A stretch of DNA of 64,000 bases from Roseibacillus sp. (GTDB lineage Bacteria > Verrucomicrobiota > Verrucomicrobiia > Verrucomicrobiales > Akkermansiaceae). Positions 32,825-40,865 of this stretch are shown here, piece by piece. A program made the position numbers and the translations under genes. Where the stretch lies: contig JAPKFB010000023.1 in assembly GCA_028821775.1 (NCBI GenBank), positions 1 to 64,000 of the forward strand. Direction: 5' to 3'. How positions within the stretch are numbered: the stretch's first letter is position 1; the number at the start of each line of letters is the position of its first letter. The notes below the pieces were generated by a model that saw only the letters and a program-made list of their open reading frames with translations, was not told the DNA's origin and did not search any database.

Positions 32825-34906
32825 ATGAAAGACCACAAACTCAACGAAATCCGCAACCTGACTGTAGTCGGCCACGCTTCGTCAGGGAAGACCACCCTTT
32901 GCGAAGCGATGTTGGCCAATACAGGAATGATCAAACGCATGGGCACCATCGCCGATGGAAACACTGTTTCTGACTACCACGACGATGAGCGCAAACACCA
33001 AATCTCCATTCATTCATCGCTCCTGCGCATGGAATGGCTTGAGGTGGAACTCAACGTGGTCGATGCCCCCGGATCCCCAGACTTCATTGGAGACGCCCTC
33101 GGGGCCCTTGCCGTAGCGGACTTTGCCCTCATCGTAGTCGATGCCGTCGCGGGGGTCGGATTCATTACGGAACGCATGTGGGCGGAAGCCGACAAACTCG
33201 GCATCCCAAAATTTCTGGTCCTCAATGGCGTCGATAAAGAGAATGCGAATGTTGAAATGGTCCTCGACCAGATCAAGACGATCTTCGGCGACAAGATATT
33301 TCCAATGACCCTCCCTCTCGACCCCGGTCCGGGATGTCACAAATTCCTCGATGCCATGCGAAGCGAGGTCGTGACCTACAAGAACGACTCCAGTGGCATA
33401 TTCGATGAAAACGACGCAGATGGCGAAGCCGCAGAGGGAGTGAGCGAGATGCACCGGCAACTGATCGAATTTGTCGCCGAGTCAGACGACAGCCTCTTAG
33501 AAACCTACTTCGACAAGGGAGAACTGAGTGAAGACGAACTTCGCGAACATTTGCACGAGGCCATTCAGAGCCAAACCTTCGCTCCACTTTTCTGCACGGG
33601 TGCAAACAACAATGTCGGCGTCAGGCGCCTGATGGATTTCATCGCCAAGTTTGGCTCCTCGCCACTTGATCGCAAAACCATCAACTGCGAATCGCCTACC
33701 GGTGACCCCATCGAGGTCGACGTGGAAGGTGCAGAGCCCGTCATCTTCATTTTCAAAACCCTGATCGAAGAGCATGTCGGAGCCCTCTCCTTTTTCCGCA
33801 TATACTCGGGCGAGCTCAAAACGGGGGACACCCTGGTGAATGCCGCCACCGGCGATAGCGAACGAATTGGTCAAATCTTCCTCCCCAACGGAAAGGAGCG
33901 CGAAACATCCGACCACCTGCGCTCGGGAGAAATCGGGGCCCTCGTCAAACTGAAGAGCACCCACACAAACGACACCTTATGCCATGCGAACATGCGCGTT
34001 CGGCTCCCGCAAATCAAATATCCCGCCCCCAATATCCATGCGGCGCTGAATATCAAGACCCGCGGGGACGAAGAAAAAATCGCGGAGGGGCTCGCGATTG
34101 TTCACGAGGAGGATCCCGCCTTTCAATTCCGGGTCGACCCCGAACTCAAGCAAACGATTCTCTCCGGACAGGGTGAGATTCACCTCAAGTCCGTAGCGGA
34201 AACCCTGAAGCACCGCTACAACATTGAGATCGGCCTCGAGCACCCGCGGATCCCCTATCGCGAAACCATTCGGAGCAGGGCGGAATCCAAGTACCGTCAC
34301 AAAAAACAATCCGGCGGTGCAGGCCAATTTGCCGAGGTCTGGATGCGGATCGAACCGTTGCCACGCGACAGCGGCGTCGAGTTTGGTCACTCGCTGGTCG
34401 GAAACAATGTCGATCGCTGTTTCGTCCCTTCGGTGGAGAAGGGGGTTCGCTTAGCCGAGGAGCAGGGCATTCTCGCGGGCTACCAGGTTTTCGACCTGAA
34501 GATCGACTTCTACGACGGCAAGCAACACTCCGTCGACTCGAAAGACGTCGCCTTTCAGATCGCGGGCAAGAACGCATTTCGGGAGGCCTTCGTGAAAGCA
34601 GATCCCCACCTAATTGAGCCCCTGCTCGAAGTTCAGATTCGCACTCCCCACGATTGTCTCGGCAATATCCTCGGAGATCTCTCGGTGCGCGGTGGTCGCG
34701 TGATGGGCACCATCGCCGACGGTCATGTCCAGGTCGTCACGGCCGAAGTTCCGGCTCGCGTGATGCATGCCTACGCCACCGATCTGCGCGCACTCACGGG
34801 TGGGCGGGGGCAACACAACGAGAAGTTCTCGCACTACGAAGACATGCCTCGAGACGTCGAGAAGAAGGTCGTCGATGCGGCGCACGAGCACAGCAATGCC
34901 GCCTAG
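32825..34906 (+). CDS. Elongation factor G paralogue (EF-G2-like)
   Basis: A 693-residue translational GTPase taking the ATG at 32825 (MKDHKLNEIRNLTVVGH); the frame extends upstream to 32744 without family similarity. G motifs: P-loop GHASSGKT (residues 16-23), G3 DAPGSPDF, and a G4 element reading LNGVDKEN where NKxD is canonical, so the Lys is Gly. All EF-G domains II-V seem present (GALSFFRIYSGELKTGDTL, IPYRETIRSRAESKYRHKKQ, GGRVMGTIADGHVQVVTAEV). The switch I region (TVSDYHDDERKHQISI) is of the EF-G-like paralogue type rather than FusA1. No str operon neighbours are present, supporting a paralogue. Its role could be in recycling or stress. Confidence 0.9.
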   Translation: MKDHKLNEIRNLTVVGHASSGKTTLCEAMLANTGMIKRMGTIADGNTVSDYHDDERKHQISIHSSLLRMEWLEVELNVVDAPGSPDFIGDALGALAVADFALIVVDAVAGVGFITERMWAEADKLGIPKFLVLNGVDKENANVEMVLDQIKTIFGDKIFPMTLPLDPGPGCHKFLDAMRSEVVTYKNDSSGIFDENDADGEAAEGVSEMHRQLIEFVAESDDSLLETYFDKGELSEDELREHLHEAIQSQTFAPLFCTGANNNVGVRRLMDFIAKFGSSPLDRKTINCESPTGDPIEVDVEGAEPVIFIFKTLIEEHVGALSFFRIYSGELKTGDTLVNAATGDSERIGQIFLPNGKERETSDHLRSGEIGALVKLKSTHTNDTLCHANMRVRLPQIKYPAPNIHAALNIKTRGDEEKIAEGLAIVHEEDPAFQFRVDPELKQTILSGQGEIHLKSVAETLKHRYNIEIGLEHPRIPYRETIRSRAESKYRHKKQSGGAGQFAEVWMRIEPLPRDSGVEFGHSLVGNNVDRCFVPSVEKGVRLAEEQGILAGYQVFDLKIDFYDGKQHSVDSKDVAFQIAGKNAFREAFVKADPHLIEPLLEVQIRTPHDCLGNILGDLSVRGGRVMGTIADGHVQVVTAEVPARVMHAYATDLRALTGGRGQHNEKFSHYEDMPRDVEKKVVDAAHEHSNAA

Positions 34907-34942
34907 TTCGCGAAACGATTCCGATCACTTCCGTTCTCAATT

Positions 34943-34976
34943 CACAGGGGCCAGGCGAGTTCGTCTGGGCCCTGTG
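34943..34976. terminator. Long hairpin between convergent fusA-like and MOSC genes
   Basis: CACAGGGGCCAG and CTGGGCCCTGTG pair over 11 of 12 positions with a 10-base loop. It lies between the ends of two convergent genes and is probably a shared terminator, though it has no strong T tract. Confidence 0.55.
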
Positions 34977-34984
34977 ACCTTCGC

Positions 34985-35476
34985 TCAGGGGAGAAGGCTC
35001 AGGATTCCCGATCCCCGGGTAAGCTCTCCCCCGGAGGTGATGCGCGCCCTGAGCCCTCCTTGGCCCTTGAGAAATTCATGGGCCCCCTCTGCACAAGCCT
35101 CGTTCATCCAGTAGCAAGGTGCGGCTTCCTCCACGCCCTCAAATTCCACTCCCTGAAGGGAGAACTGCTTCCCCACCAAATCGAGCAGCGGCACGCCCTG
35201 GAGCAGCACGTTGCGCCGGAAGGAGGAGGCTATGAGCCCAGGAAGATCGAATTCCTTCTTCACGGACTGATACACCTCAAAGTCGAAGAAGGTGATCTGC
35301 CCTTTGTAATTTTCCTGATGATCAAAGTAGCGATCCCCGAGAATTCCGCGACCCGCCACGCACTCGATCACCTCGCGGTCCTCGATCCCGTGATCCAGCG
35401 CGCCCTTCCCGTGGCGTCCCGAATAGTTATGCCCTTCGGACAAAAACAGGTGTCGCAATTCAATATCCCATTCCAT
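34985..35476 (-). CDS. MOSC domain protein
   Basis: A 163-residue protein made up of a single MOSC (Moco sulfurase C-terminal-like) domain. Landmarks: GRGILGDRYFDHQENYKGQI, SFRRNVLLQGVPLLDLVGKQ, and the conserved cysteine in EEAAPCYWMNEACAEGAHEF followed by KGQGGLRARITSGG. MOSC proteins bind molybdenum cofactor or handle sulfur transfer to it. The gene follows moaA by 12 bases on the same strand, so the two form an operon within the Moco cluster. It may deliver or modify the cofactor for a molybdoenzyme located elsewhere; no molybdoenzyme is encoded in this window. Confidence 0.87.
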   Translation of the reverse strand: MEWDIELRHLFLSEGHNYSGRHGKGALDHGIEDREVIECVAGRGILGDRYFDHQENYKGQITFFDFEVYQSVKKEFDLPGLIASSFRRNVLLQGVPLLDLVGKQFSLQGVEFEGVEEAAPCYWMNEACAEGAHEFLKGQGGLRARITSGGELTRGSGILSLLP

Positions 35477-35488
35477 CTTGGTCTTCTC

Positions 35489-36484
35489 TTATCCTCCGAG
35501 GTAGCTCATCTCCACCTTGTGCTGCGTGCTGTGACCCCGCTCTTCCGAATAGCGATCAGCCCTTTGCCCCCATAACCTCTCGAGGAGCGCACACAGCTTC
35601 TCATCGCCGCCCCCCTCGCGCAGGAGTTGCCGCACATCCGTTCCCATCTCCGCAAAAAGACAGGTGAATAGCTTACCCTCCGCCGAGAGCCTAATCCGAT
35701 TGCAGCCTCCGCAGAATGGCTCGGTGACCGATGAAATGAATCCCACCTCTCCGCCCCCATCGCGAAAGCCATAGCGCCGTGCCACTTCGCCCGCATAAGT
35801 GGGAACCAAGTCCACGAGGGGAAACTCTTCCTCGATGCGATTTCGAATTTCGCGCGACGGGACGACGTGTTCCATGCGCCAGCCGTTGGTCTCGCCCACA
35901 TCCATGAATTCGATGAAACGCACGGGCACGGCCCTCTCTCTTCCCCATCGAACCAAGGGCAGGATCTCACCTTCATTGACTCCCCGCTGCACCACCGCAT
36001 TGATCTTCACTCCCAGGCCAAACGCCAGGGCGCTCTCGATACCCGCCAGGACTCGATCAACCTTGGCGCCCACGCCATTCATGCGCGCGAATACCTCGCA
36101 GTCCAGGGCATCCAGACTGACCGTGACTCGATTCAATCCGGCCAGGCGCAATCCCTCGGCATGGTGAGCGAGGAGCACTCCATTCGTTGTCATGGCGAAG
36201 TCCTCCACCCCATCCACCGTGGCGAGCATCCCAACAAGATCTTCGACCCCTCGCCGCAGGAGGGGCTCTCCCCCCGTCAAGCGGACCTTCCGCACTCCAA
36301 CCTCCATCGACAGGCGCACAAATCTCTCAATCTCCTCATACCTAAGGACTTGCTCCCGCGGCAGGAACTTGTAATTCGGCCCGAAAACCTCCGCCGGCAT
36401 GCAATAACGACAACGAAAATTGCAGCGATCCGTGATGGAAATTCGTAAATCACGCAGGGGGCGTTGATGCCGGTCGACTGTCAT
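35489..36484 (-). CDS. moaA: GTP 3',8-cyclase MoaA
   Basis: A 331-residue radical SAM enzyme that converts GTP to 3',8-cyclo-GTP, the first step of molybdenum cofactor synthesis. Start at the ATG 36482-36484 (MTVDRHQRPLRDLRISITDR); the open frame upstream is not family-like. The N-terminal [4Fe-4S] site is C21-x3-C25-x2-C28 (CNFRCRYC). The C-terminal cluster cysteines appear in EPFCGGCNRIRLSAEGKLFTC as C-x2-C followed by a third Cys. RLTGGEPLLRRG and the C-terminal Gly-Gly (SYLGG), needed for activity, are intact. It is divergent from moeA and upstream of the MOSC gene. Confidence 0.96.
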   Translation of the reverse strand: MTVDRHQRPLRDLRISITDRCNFRCRYCMPAEVFGPNYKFLPREQVLRYEEIERFVRLSMEVGVRKVRLTGGEPLLRRGVEDLVGMLATVDGVEDFAMTTNGVLLAHHAEGLRLAGLNRVTVSLDALDCEVFARMNGVGAKVDRVLAGIESALAFGLGVKINAVVQRGVNEGEILPLVRWGRERAVPVRFIEFMDVGETNGWRMEHVVPSREIRNRIEEEFPLVDLVPTYAGEVARRYGFRDGGGEVGFISSVTEPFCGGCNRIRLSAEGKLFTCLFAEMGTDVRQLLREGGGDEKLCALLERLWGQRADRYSEERGHSTQHKVEMSYLGG

Positions 36485-36568
36485 GTGCCGCCAAGAAAGC
36501 CCATCCCCACCTTCTCCGAAACAAATTACTTGGGAAATCGTGCCCATGGGTATTTGGGTAGGGCGCGC

Positions 36569-37762
36569 ATGGATCCTCTCATCACTCCCACTGACGCCGA
36601 AAATCTCATTCTCAACGCTCTGCCGGAGCTGGGAACAGAGACCATTCCGCTCCCAGCGGCAGGAGGCCGCATCCTCGCCACGGAGCTCACCGCCGACCGA
36701 CCACTGCCCCCTTACGACCGAGTCATGATGGATGGCATTTGCTTTCGAAGCAGCGATCTCGGAGACGACCCCCTCCTCACCGTGGCCGGCATTCACGCTG
36801 CCGGCGATCCGCTTCCCGCTCCGCTCTCTCCCGGCCAGTGTTGGGAAGTCATGACCGGCGCCTGTTTCCCCTTGGATTGCGATACCGTGGTTCCCTACGA
36901 GTTGATCACGCGCCACGGAGAGAACTCCGTCGCGTTTCCCAAGAATTGCGCTCAACCCGGCAAACACGTGCACCGCGCAGGCAGTGACTACACCACCGGT
37001 GATCTCCTCGTCCCTGCTCATGCTCGTATCGACTCCCGCGTCGCCGCCGTTGCTGCTACCGTCGGCGCAACCGAACTCGAGGTCCTGCGCAAACCTCGAG
37101 TCGTCATTTTCACCACCGGGGATGAAGTGATCGATCCCGGGGCCTCCCCTGCTCCTCATCAAGTCCGGCAATCCAACTCCGCCTCCTTACGCACCGCACT
37201 CGCAGTTCTCGGGACCGAGCTTGTGCATCACCAGCACCTCCCCGACGACAAGGAGCTCACTACCGAAGCCGTCCGGGCGAATGTTGACTGCGATCTCATC
37301 CTGCTCTGCGGCGGCATCTCGAAGGGAAAACGTGACTACGTCCGGCCCGTGATGGAATCCCTCCTCGGCCCCCCGTCCTTTCACGGGATCGCACAGCGTC
37401 CCGGCAAGCCACTGGCCTTTTGGCAGGGCCCGCCTCCCATCTTTGCCCTTCCCGGAAATCCCATGTCGGTCCAGGTCTGCTTCCATCGCTACGTGCGCCC
37501 CTACCTGGACGCGCTCCAACATCAGCGCAGCCCTGTTCGTACGGTCCGCCTCGGCGCGCCCTTCCAGTTCAAACCACCCTTCTCCTACTCCCTCCCGGTG
37601 CGCCTCCGCCAGGACGGAGCTGCGCTCGTCGCCGATCTCAATCCCCTCGCCAATTCGGGTGACTTTGCCTCCGCCATCGCCTCGGATGGCTTCATCGAGC
37701 TCCCCGCCGAGGAGAGCAATTTCCCGGAAGGATTTCTCGCGCCCTTCCGTGAATGGCTCTAG
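36569..37762 (+). CDS. moeA: Molybdopterin molybdenumtransferase MoeA
   Basis: A 397-residue protein that inserts molybdate into adenylated molybdopterin. I take the ATG at 36569 (MDPLITPTDAENLILNAL) rather than an upstream ATG at 36464. Typical features: DRPLPPYDRVMMDGICF (MoeA linker domain; the usual SxMDGYA is a variant here), GQCWEVMTGACFPLDCDTVVP, VVIFTTGDEVIDPG (the mononucleotide-binding TTGDEL motif), LCGGISKGKRDYV (GG-S-x-GxxD) and AQRPGKPLAFWQGPPPIFALP followed by GNPMS. It is first in the plus-strand moeA-moaC-mobA/moaD-moaE operon; moaC starts 10 bases after its stop. Confidence 0.94.
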   Translation: MDPLITPTDAENLILNALPELGTETIPLPAAGGRILATELTADRPLPPYDRVMMDGICFRSSDLGDDPLLTVAGIHAAGDPLPAPLSPGQCWEVMTGACFPLDCDTVVPYELITRHGENSVAFPKNCAQPGKHVHRAGSDYTTGDLLVPAHARIDSRVAAVAATVGATELEVLRKPRVVIFTTGDEVIDPGASPAPHQVRQSNSASLRTALAVLGTELVHHQHLPDDKELTTEAVRANVDCDLILLCGGISKGKRDYVRPVMESLLGPPSFHGIAQRPGKPLAFWQGPPPIFALPGNPMSVQVCFHRYVRPYLDALQHQRSPVRTVRLGAPFQFKPPFSYSLPVRLRQDGAALVADLNPLANSGDFASAIASDGFIELPAEESNFPEGFLAPFREWL

Positions 37763-37772
37763 CTTCCCCGCG

Positions 37773-38249
37773 GTGAGCGAACTCTCCCATCTCGATGAAC
37801 ACGGCCAGCCCCGCATGGTGGACGTCGGAGCAAAGGCGGTGACCGCAAGACGGGCCCGAGCCGAGTGCACGGTGGTCCTCGGGGAAGAACTCATGACCCA
37901 GCTGCAAGGCGATGATTTCAAGACCAAAAAGGGATCGGTGATCGGCACCGCCACCCTCGCGGGAATCATGGCCGCCAAACAGACGTCCTCCCTCATTCCT
38001 CTTTGTCATCCTCTCCCTCTGGACAAGGCCTCAGTGCACATCGAAGCAGCGGGTGAGAGTGCCCTGCGCGTGGAGTGCGAATGCGCGACGAGCAGCAAAA
38101 CCGGGGTGGAAATGGAAGCCCTGACCGGAGCTTCGGTGGCCGCTCTCACCATCTACGACATGTGTAAGGCCGCCAATCCGGCCATCGAAATCACCGGTCT
38201 GCGCCTCGTTGAAAAACGAGGCGGCAAAAGCGACTTCCATGCCCATTGA
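37773..38249 (+). CDS. moaC: Cyclic pyranopterin monophosphate synthase MoaC
   Basis: A 158-residue enzyme converting 3',8-cyclo-GTP to cyclic pyranopterin monophosphate. The sequence has the full MoaC pattern: LSHLDEHGQPRMVDVGAKAV, KGSVIGTATLAGIMAAKQT, LIPLCHPLPL (catalytic His region), KTGVEMEALTGASVAALTIY and DMCKAANPAIEI. The start is GTG at 37773 (VSELSHLDEHG). A GTG at 37749 would overlap moeA by 14 bases and is the alternative. No ATG is available in frame before the domain. It is followed by the MobA-MoaD fusion after a 6-base gap. Confidence 0.94.
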   Translation: MSELSHLDEHGQPRMVDVGAKAVTARRARAECTVVLGEELMTQLQGDDFKTKKGSVIGTATLAGIMAAKQTSSLIPLCHPLPLDKASVHIEAAGESALRVECECATSSKTGVEMEALTGASVAALTIYDMCKAANPAIEITGLRLVEKRGGKSDFHAH

Positions 38250-38255
38250 GAGACG

Positions 38256-39086
38256 ATGAGCGCCCCCCTTCATGGTCTCCTCCTCGCCGGCGGCAAGAGT
38301 CGCCGAATGGGAACCGACAAAGCCGAGCTCGTGGTGGAGGGCAACCTCTCCCTGCGGGATCGCGGACTCCAAATCCTCCGCAGGGTCACCACCTCGGCCC
38401 AACTTTCCATCGCGGCGGATGATACGCGTCCCTACGAATCCACAACCGTGCGCGATCTTCGAGAAGACGCCGGTCCCCTCGCAGGGTTGGAAGCCGCCTT
38501 TCAGCTGGATCCCAACGCGGCCTGGCTCGTGATGGCCTGCGACCTTCCCTTTCTAACAGAATCCGTCCTCGAGGACCTCATTGCCAGGCGCGACCCTGCC
38601 TGCGACGTGACCTGTTTCACCAGCCGCTTTGACGGCAAGCCCGAACCTCTCTGCACCATCTACGAACCAAGTGCAGCCGCCCCCCTGACCGCTGCGCTCG
38701 ACAACGAGATCCGCTGCGCCCGCAAGTTTCTCTCTGCGGTGCGCCGGCACGAATTGAGTCTCCCCGAGGAAACCGCCCTCGACAATTGCAACCGCCCCGA
38801 GGACCTGGCGGAGGCACGCCTCAGCCTCTCCGAGGGCCGAACGACAAAGACCATCACGGTTGAATTCTGTGGTCCCCTTCAGGAGGCCGCGGGCACCGCC
38901 AGCGCGGAGATCGAAACGCAATCTTCCACCGCGGCCGGACTCTGGGAGGAACTTCGCATGGCCCACCATTTCTCCCTCGAACTCGAAGCGATCCGCGTCG
39001 CCATCAACGAGGAGTTCCAACCTTGGACCCATCCCCTCGCGCACCGTGATCGGGTTGCACTCTTTCCACCCTTCGCCGGAGGCTAG
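38256..39086 (+). CDS. MobA-MoaD fusion (guanylyltransferase plus molybdopterin sulfur carrier)
   Basis: A 276-residue protein with two Moco enzymes in one chain. Residues 1 to about 195 are MobA: LHGLLLAGGKSRRMGTDKAE (nucleotide-binding signature), VRDLREDAGPLAGLEAAF and WLVMACDLPFL. MobA attaches GMP to Mo-molybdopterin. Residues about 203-276 (TITVEFCGPLQEAAGTASAE ... DRVALFPPFAGG) match MoaD, the ubiquitin-fold sulfur carrier, including the essential C-terminal Gly-Gly that becomes a thiocarboxylate. The Gly-Gly sits at the very end of the fusion, so sulfur transfer to MoaE remains possible. moaE starts 3 bases later. No separate moaD is present in the cluster, which supports the fusion as the real MoaD. 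Confidence 0.9.
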   Translation: MSAPLHGLLLAGGKSRRMGTDKAELVVEGNLSLRDRGLQILRRVTTSAQLSIAADDTRPYESTTVRDLREDAGPLAGLEAAFQLDPNAAWLVMACDLPFLTESVLEDLIARRDPACDVTCFTSRFDGKPEPLCTIYEPSAAAPLTAALDNEIRCARKFLSAVRRHELSLPEETALDNCNRPEDLAEARLSLSEGRTTKTITVEFCGPLQEAAGTASAEIETQSSTAAGLWEELRMAHHFSLELEAIRVAINEEFQPWTHPLAHRDRVALFPPFAGG

Positions 39087-39089
39087 CCG

Positions 39090-39524
39090 ATGTTTCATCT
39101 GACCAAGGACCCTCTTGCGCTCGCGGCCCTCCGCCAGGCCGCCAGTCATTCTCATGCAGGAGCGGTGGTCGTCTTCGAAGGGACCGTTCGCAATCACCAC
39201 GAAGGCCGCGAGGTCCTCCGCTTGGAATATGAGGGACATGCGCCGGTCGCGGAGAAGGAAGGCCGCCGCATTGTCGAGGACGCCGTGAAACGCTTCGGAC
39301 TCGATCACGCCCAGGCGATGCATCGGGTCGGCAGACTCGAGATCGAAGAGTCGGCCGTGATCGTGGTTGTTTCCGCGCCTCACCGGGCAGAGGCCTTCGA
39401 CGCCTGCCGCTTCATCATCGACGAGATCAAGCATCGCCTACCCATTTGGAAGAAAGAATTCTACACCGATGGCACCAGCGCCTGGGTGGGATGTGAAGGC
39501 TGTCGGCAGGGTCATCAGCATTGA
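39090..39524 (+). CDS. moaE: Molybdopterin synthase catalytic subunit MoaE
   Basis: A 144-residue large subunit of molybdopterin synthase, which transfers two sulfurs from MoaD to cyclic pyranopterin monophosphate. Landmarks: GAVVVFEGTVRNHHEGREVL, LEYEGHAPVAEKEGRRI, HRVGRLEIEESAVIVVVSAP and HRLPIWKKEFYTDGTSAWVG, which holds the two conserved active-site lysines of the WKKE motif. It is the last gene of the moeA operon, 3 bases after the MobA-MoaD fusion, and would act on the fused MoaD domain. The Cys-rich end (GCEGCRQGHQH) is slightly longer than in common MoaE proteins. Confidence 0.95.
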   Translation: MFHLTKDPLALAALRQAASHSHAGAVVVFEGTVRNHHEGREVLRLEYEGHAPVAEKEGRRIVEDAVKRFGLDHAQAMHRVGRLEIEESAVIVVVSAPHRAEAFDACRFIIDEIKHRLPIWKKEFYTDGTSAWVGCEGCRQGHQH

Positions 39525-39578
39525 GACCGCCAAGGGCTCACCCCTTGCAGTCCTCTCGATTTGGCATAGACTCACGCA

Positions 39579-40862
39579 GTGCCCCGGTTCGCTCATTTCC
39601 TGATTCTCGCCGCCGGCCTCACCAACGCCGCGCCGGTTCCCGACCTTGAGGTTCTCTTTCTCGACGGAAATATGTGGGCCAAGCCGGTTGGGGAAGTTCT
39701 CAAGGATCGCAAACCACTGGGCTTCCATTGGCTCTCCGATGCCCGCAACGACGCGCGCAGCAATCGGAGCAACCTCAAACTCTGGAACCTCCCGGTGGGA
39801 GAGACCATCCTGCGCAGCCGCGAAGACAAACTGCATTCCTTCGACATCTCGATTTACAATCGTGGGGACAACGGGGTGATGCCTCGTGACACGTTCGAAG
39901 CGCTCACCGAAAAGTGGCACGACTTGATGGTCGAGAAAACCAGCCTCGCAGGCGAGAAGATGAATCGCACTCAAAAGGGGAGCGTGGTTTCAGCTGATCG
40001 CTGGGTCTGGAAGTGCCCGGGCGCCTACCTCGTCCTCACCTCCAGCATGTCGGGATCCACGGGGAGAAAAACACCGGAATTCCTCAAGCTGAGTCTCGTC
40101 TCGGTGAAGTTCGGAGAAGAGATCTATGGCCGTCGCTCGGGGCTCACTGCGGTGATGGCCCGGCGCCGGGACTTGGTTTCCAATCGCGTCGAAAAGCCCA
40201 ATGGCGACATCTTCGTGCAAGGCGTGCCGATGGTCGATCAAGGACGGAAGGGCTACTGCGCGGTCGCCAGTGCCGAACGTGTCTTTCGCTACTACGGATT
40301 GCCGGTTGATCAACACGCCATGGCACAGATCGCGGAGAGTAGCGCGCGCGGCGGAACCAATCCCAGCGCCATGATCGATGCCCTCAAGAAGGCAGCTGGG
40401 CGCACCAAAACTCGATTGCTCGTGCTCTATGAAATCGAAGGACGGAAGGTGGCCTCCGAATTCAAGGCCTACAACCGGCTCGTGAAAAAGAACAAGGAGG
40501 GCCGACCTTTCCCCGAAAAAGCCTACCTGCCCTACCAGCAATTCCTCGCGACTTGCCACGCCCCAAGCCTCCGTGAAGTGCGCGCCAAGGGAACTGCCTT
40601 CGATCGATTCAAGAAGCATATCCGCGACTACGTTGACGCTGGCACTCCGCTCCTCTGGGCCCTCCAGGTCGGAGTCTTTCCTGAAAAGGGCATTCCCCAG
40701 GGCGGAGGCGGTCACATGCGCCTCATCATCGGATACAACAGGAAAAACGACGAAATCATCTACACGGATTCCTGGGGACCAGGGCACGAGTTTAAACGCA
40801 TGAGTGCCGCCAACGCCTTCACCACCACCATGCACCTCATCACCCTCAAGCCCTCAAGGTAG
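39579..40862 (+). CDS. Secreted C39-like cysteine peptidase
   Basis: A 427-residue protein with a signal peptide (PRFAHFLILAAGLTNAAP), starting at GTG 39579. The C-terminal half has a papain/C39-like peptidase core: oxyanion Gln221 and catalytic Cys227 (VDQGRKGYCAVASAERVFRY), the His in GGGGHMRLIIGYN and an Asp in IIYTDSWGPGH. The N-terminal 200 residues contain no recognised domain. A peptidase acting on cell-surface or secreted substrates is likely; homologues in Verrucomicrobia are annotated as C39-family hypothetical proteins. It follows moaE by 54 bases and the hydrolase gene starts 3 bases after its stop, so the two are co-transcribed, possibly with the Moco operon by read-through. Function unproven. 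Confidence 0.75.
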   Translation: MPRFAHFLILAAGLTNAAPVPDLEVLFLDGNMWAKPVGEVLKDRKPLGFHWLSDARNDARSNRSNLKLWNLPVGETILRSREDKLHSFDISIYNRGDNGVMPRDTFEALTEKWHDLMVEKTSLAGEKMNRTQKGSVVSADRWVWKCPGAYLVLTSSMSGSTGRKTPEFLKLSLVSVKFGEEIYGRRSGLTAVMARRRDLVSNRVEKPNGDIFVQGVPMVDQGRKGYCAVASAERVFRYYGLPVDQHAMAQIAESSARGGTNPSAMIDALKKAAGRTKTRLLVLYEIEGRKVASEFKAYNRLVKKNKEGRPFPEKAYLPYQQFLATCHAPSLREVRAKGTAFDRFKKHIRDYVDAGTPLLWALQVGVFPEKGIPQGGGGHMRLIIGYNRKNDEIIYTDSWGPGHEFKRMSAANAFTTTMHLITLKPSR

Positions 40863-40865
40863 GTC

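Noticed and set aside
36485-37171. N-terminal extension of MoaA to 560 residues
   Set aside because: The extra sequence overlaps moeA and lacks family similarity; the ATG at 36482-36484 gives a normal-length MoaA.
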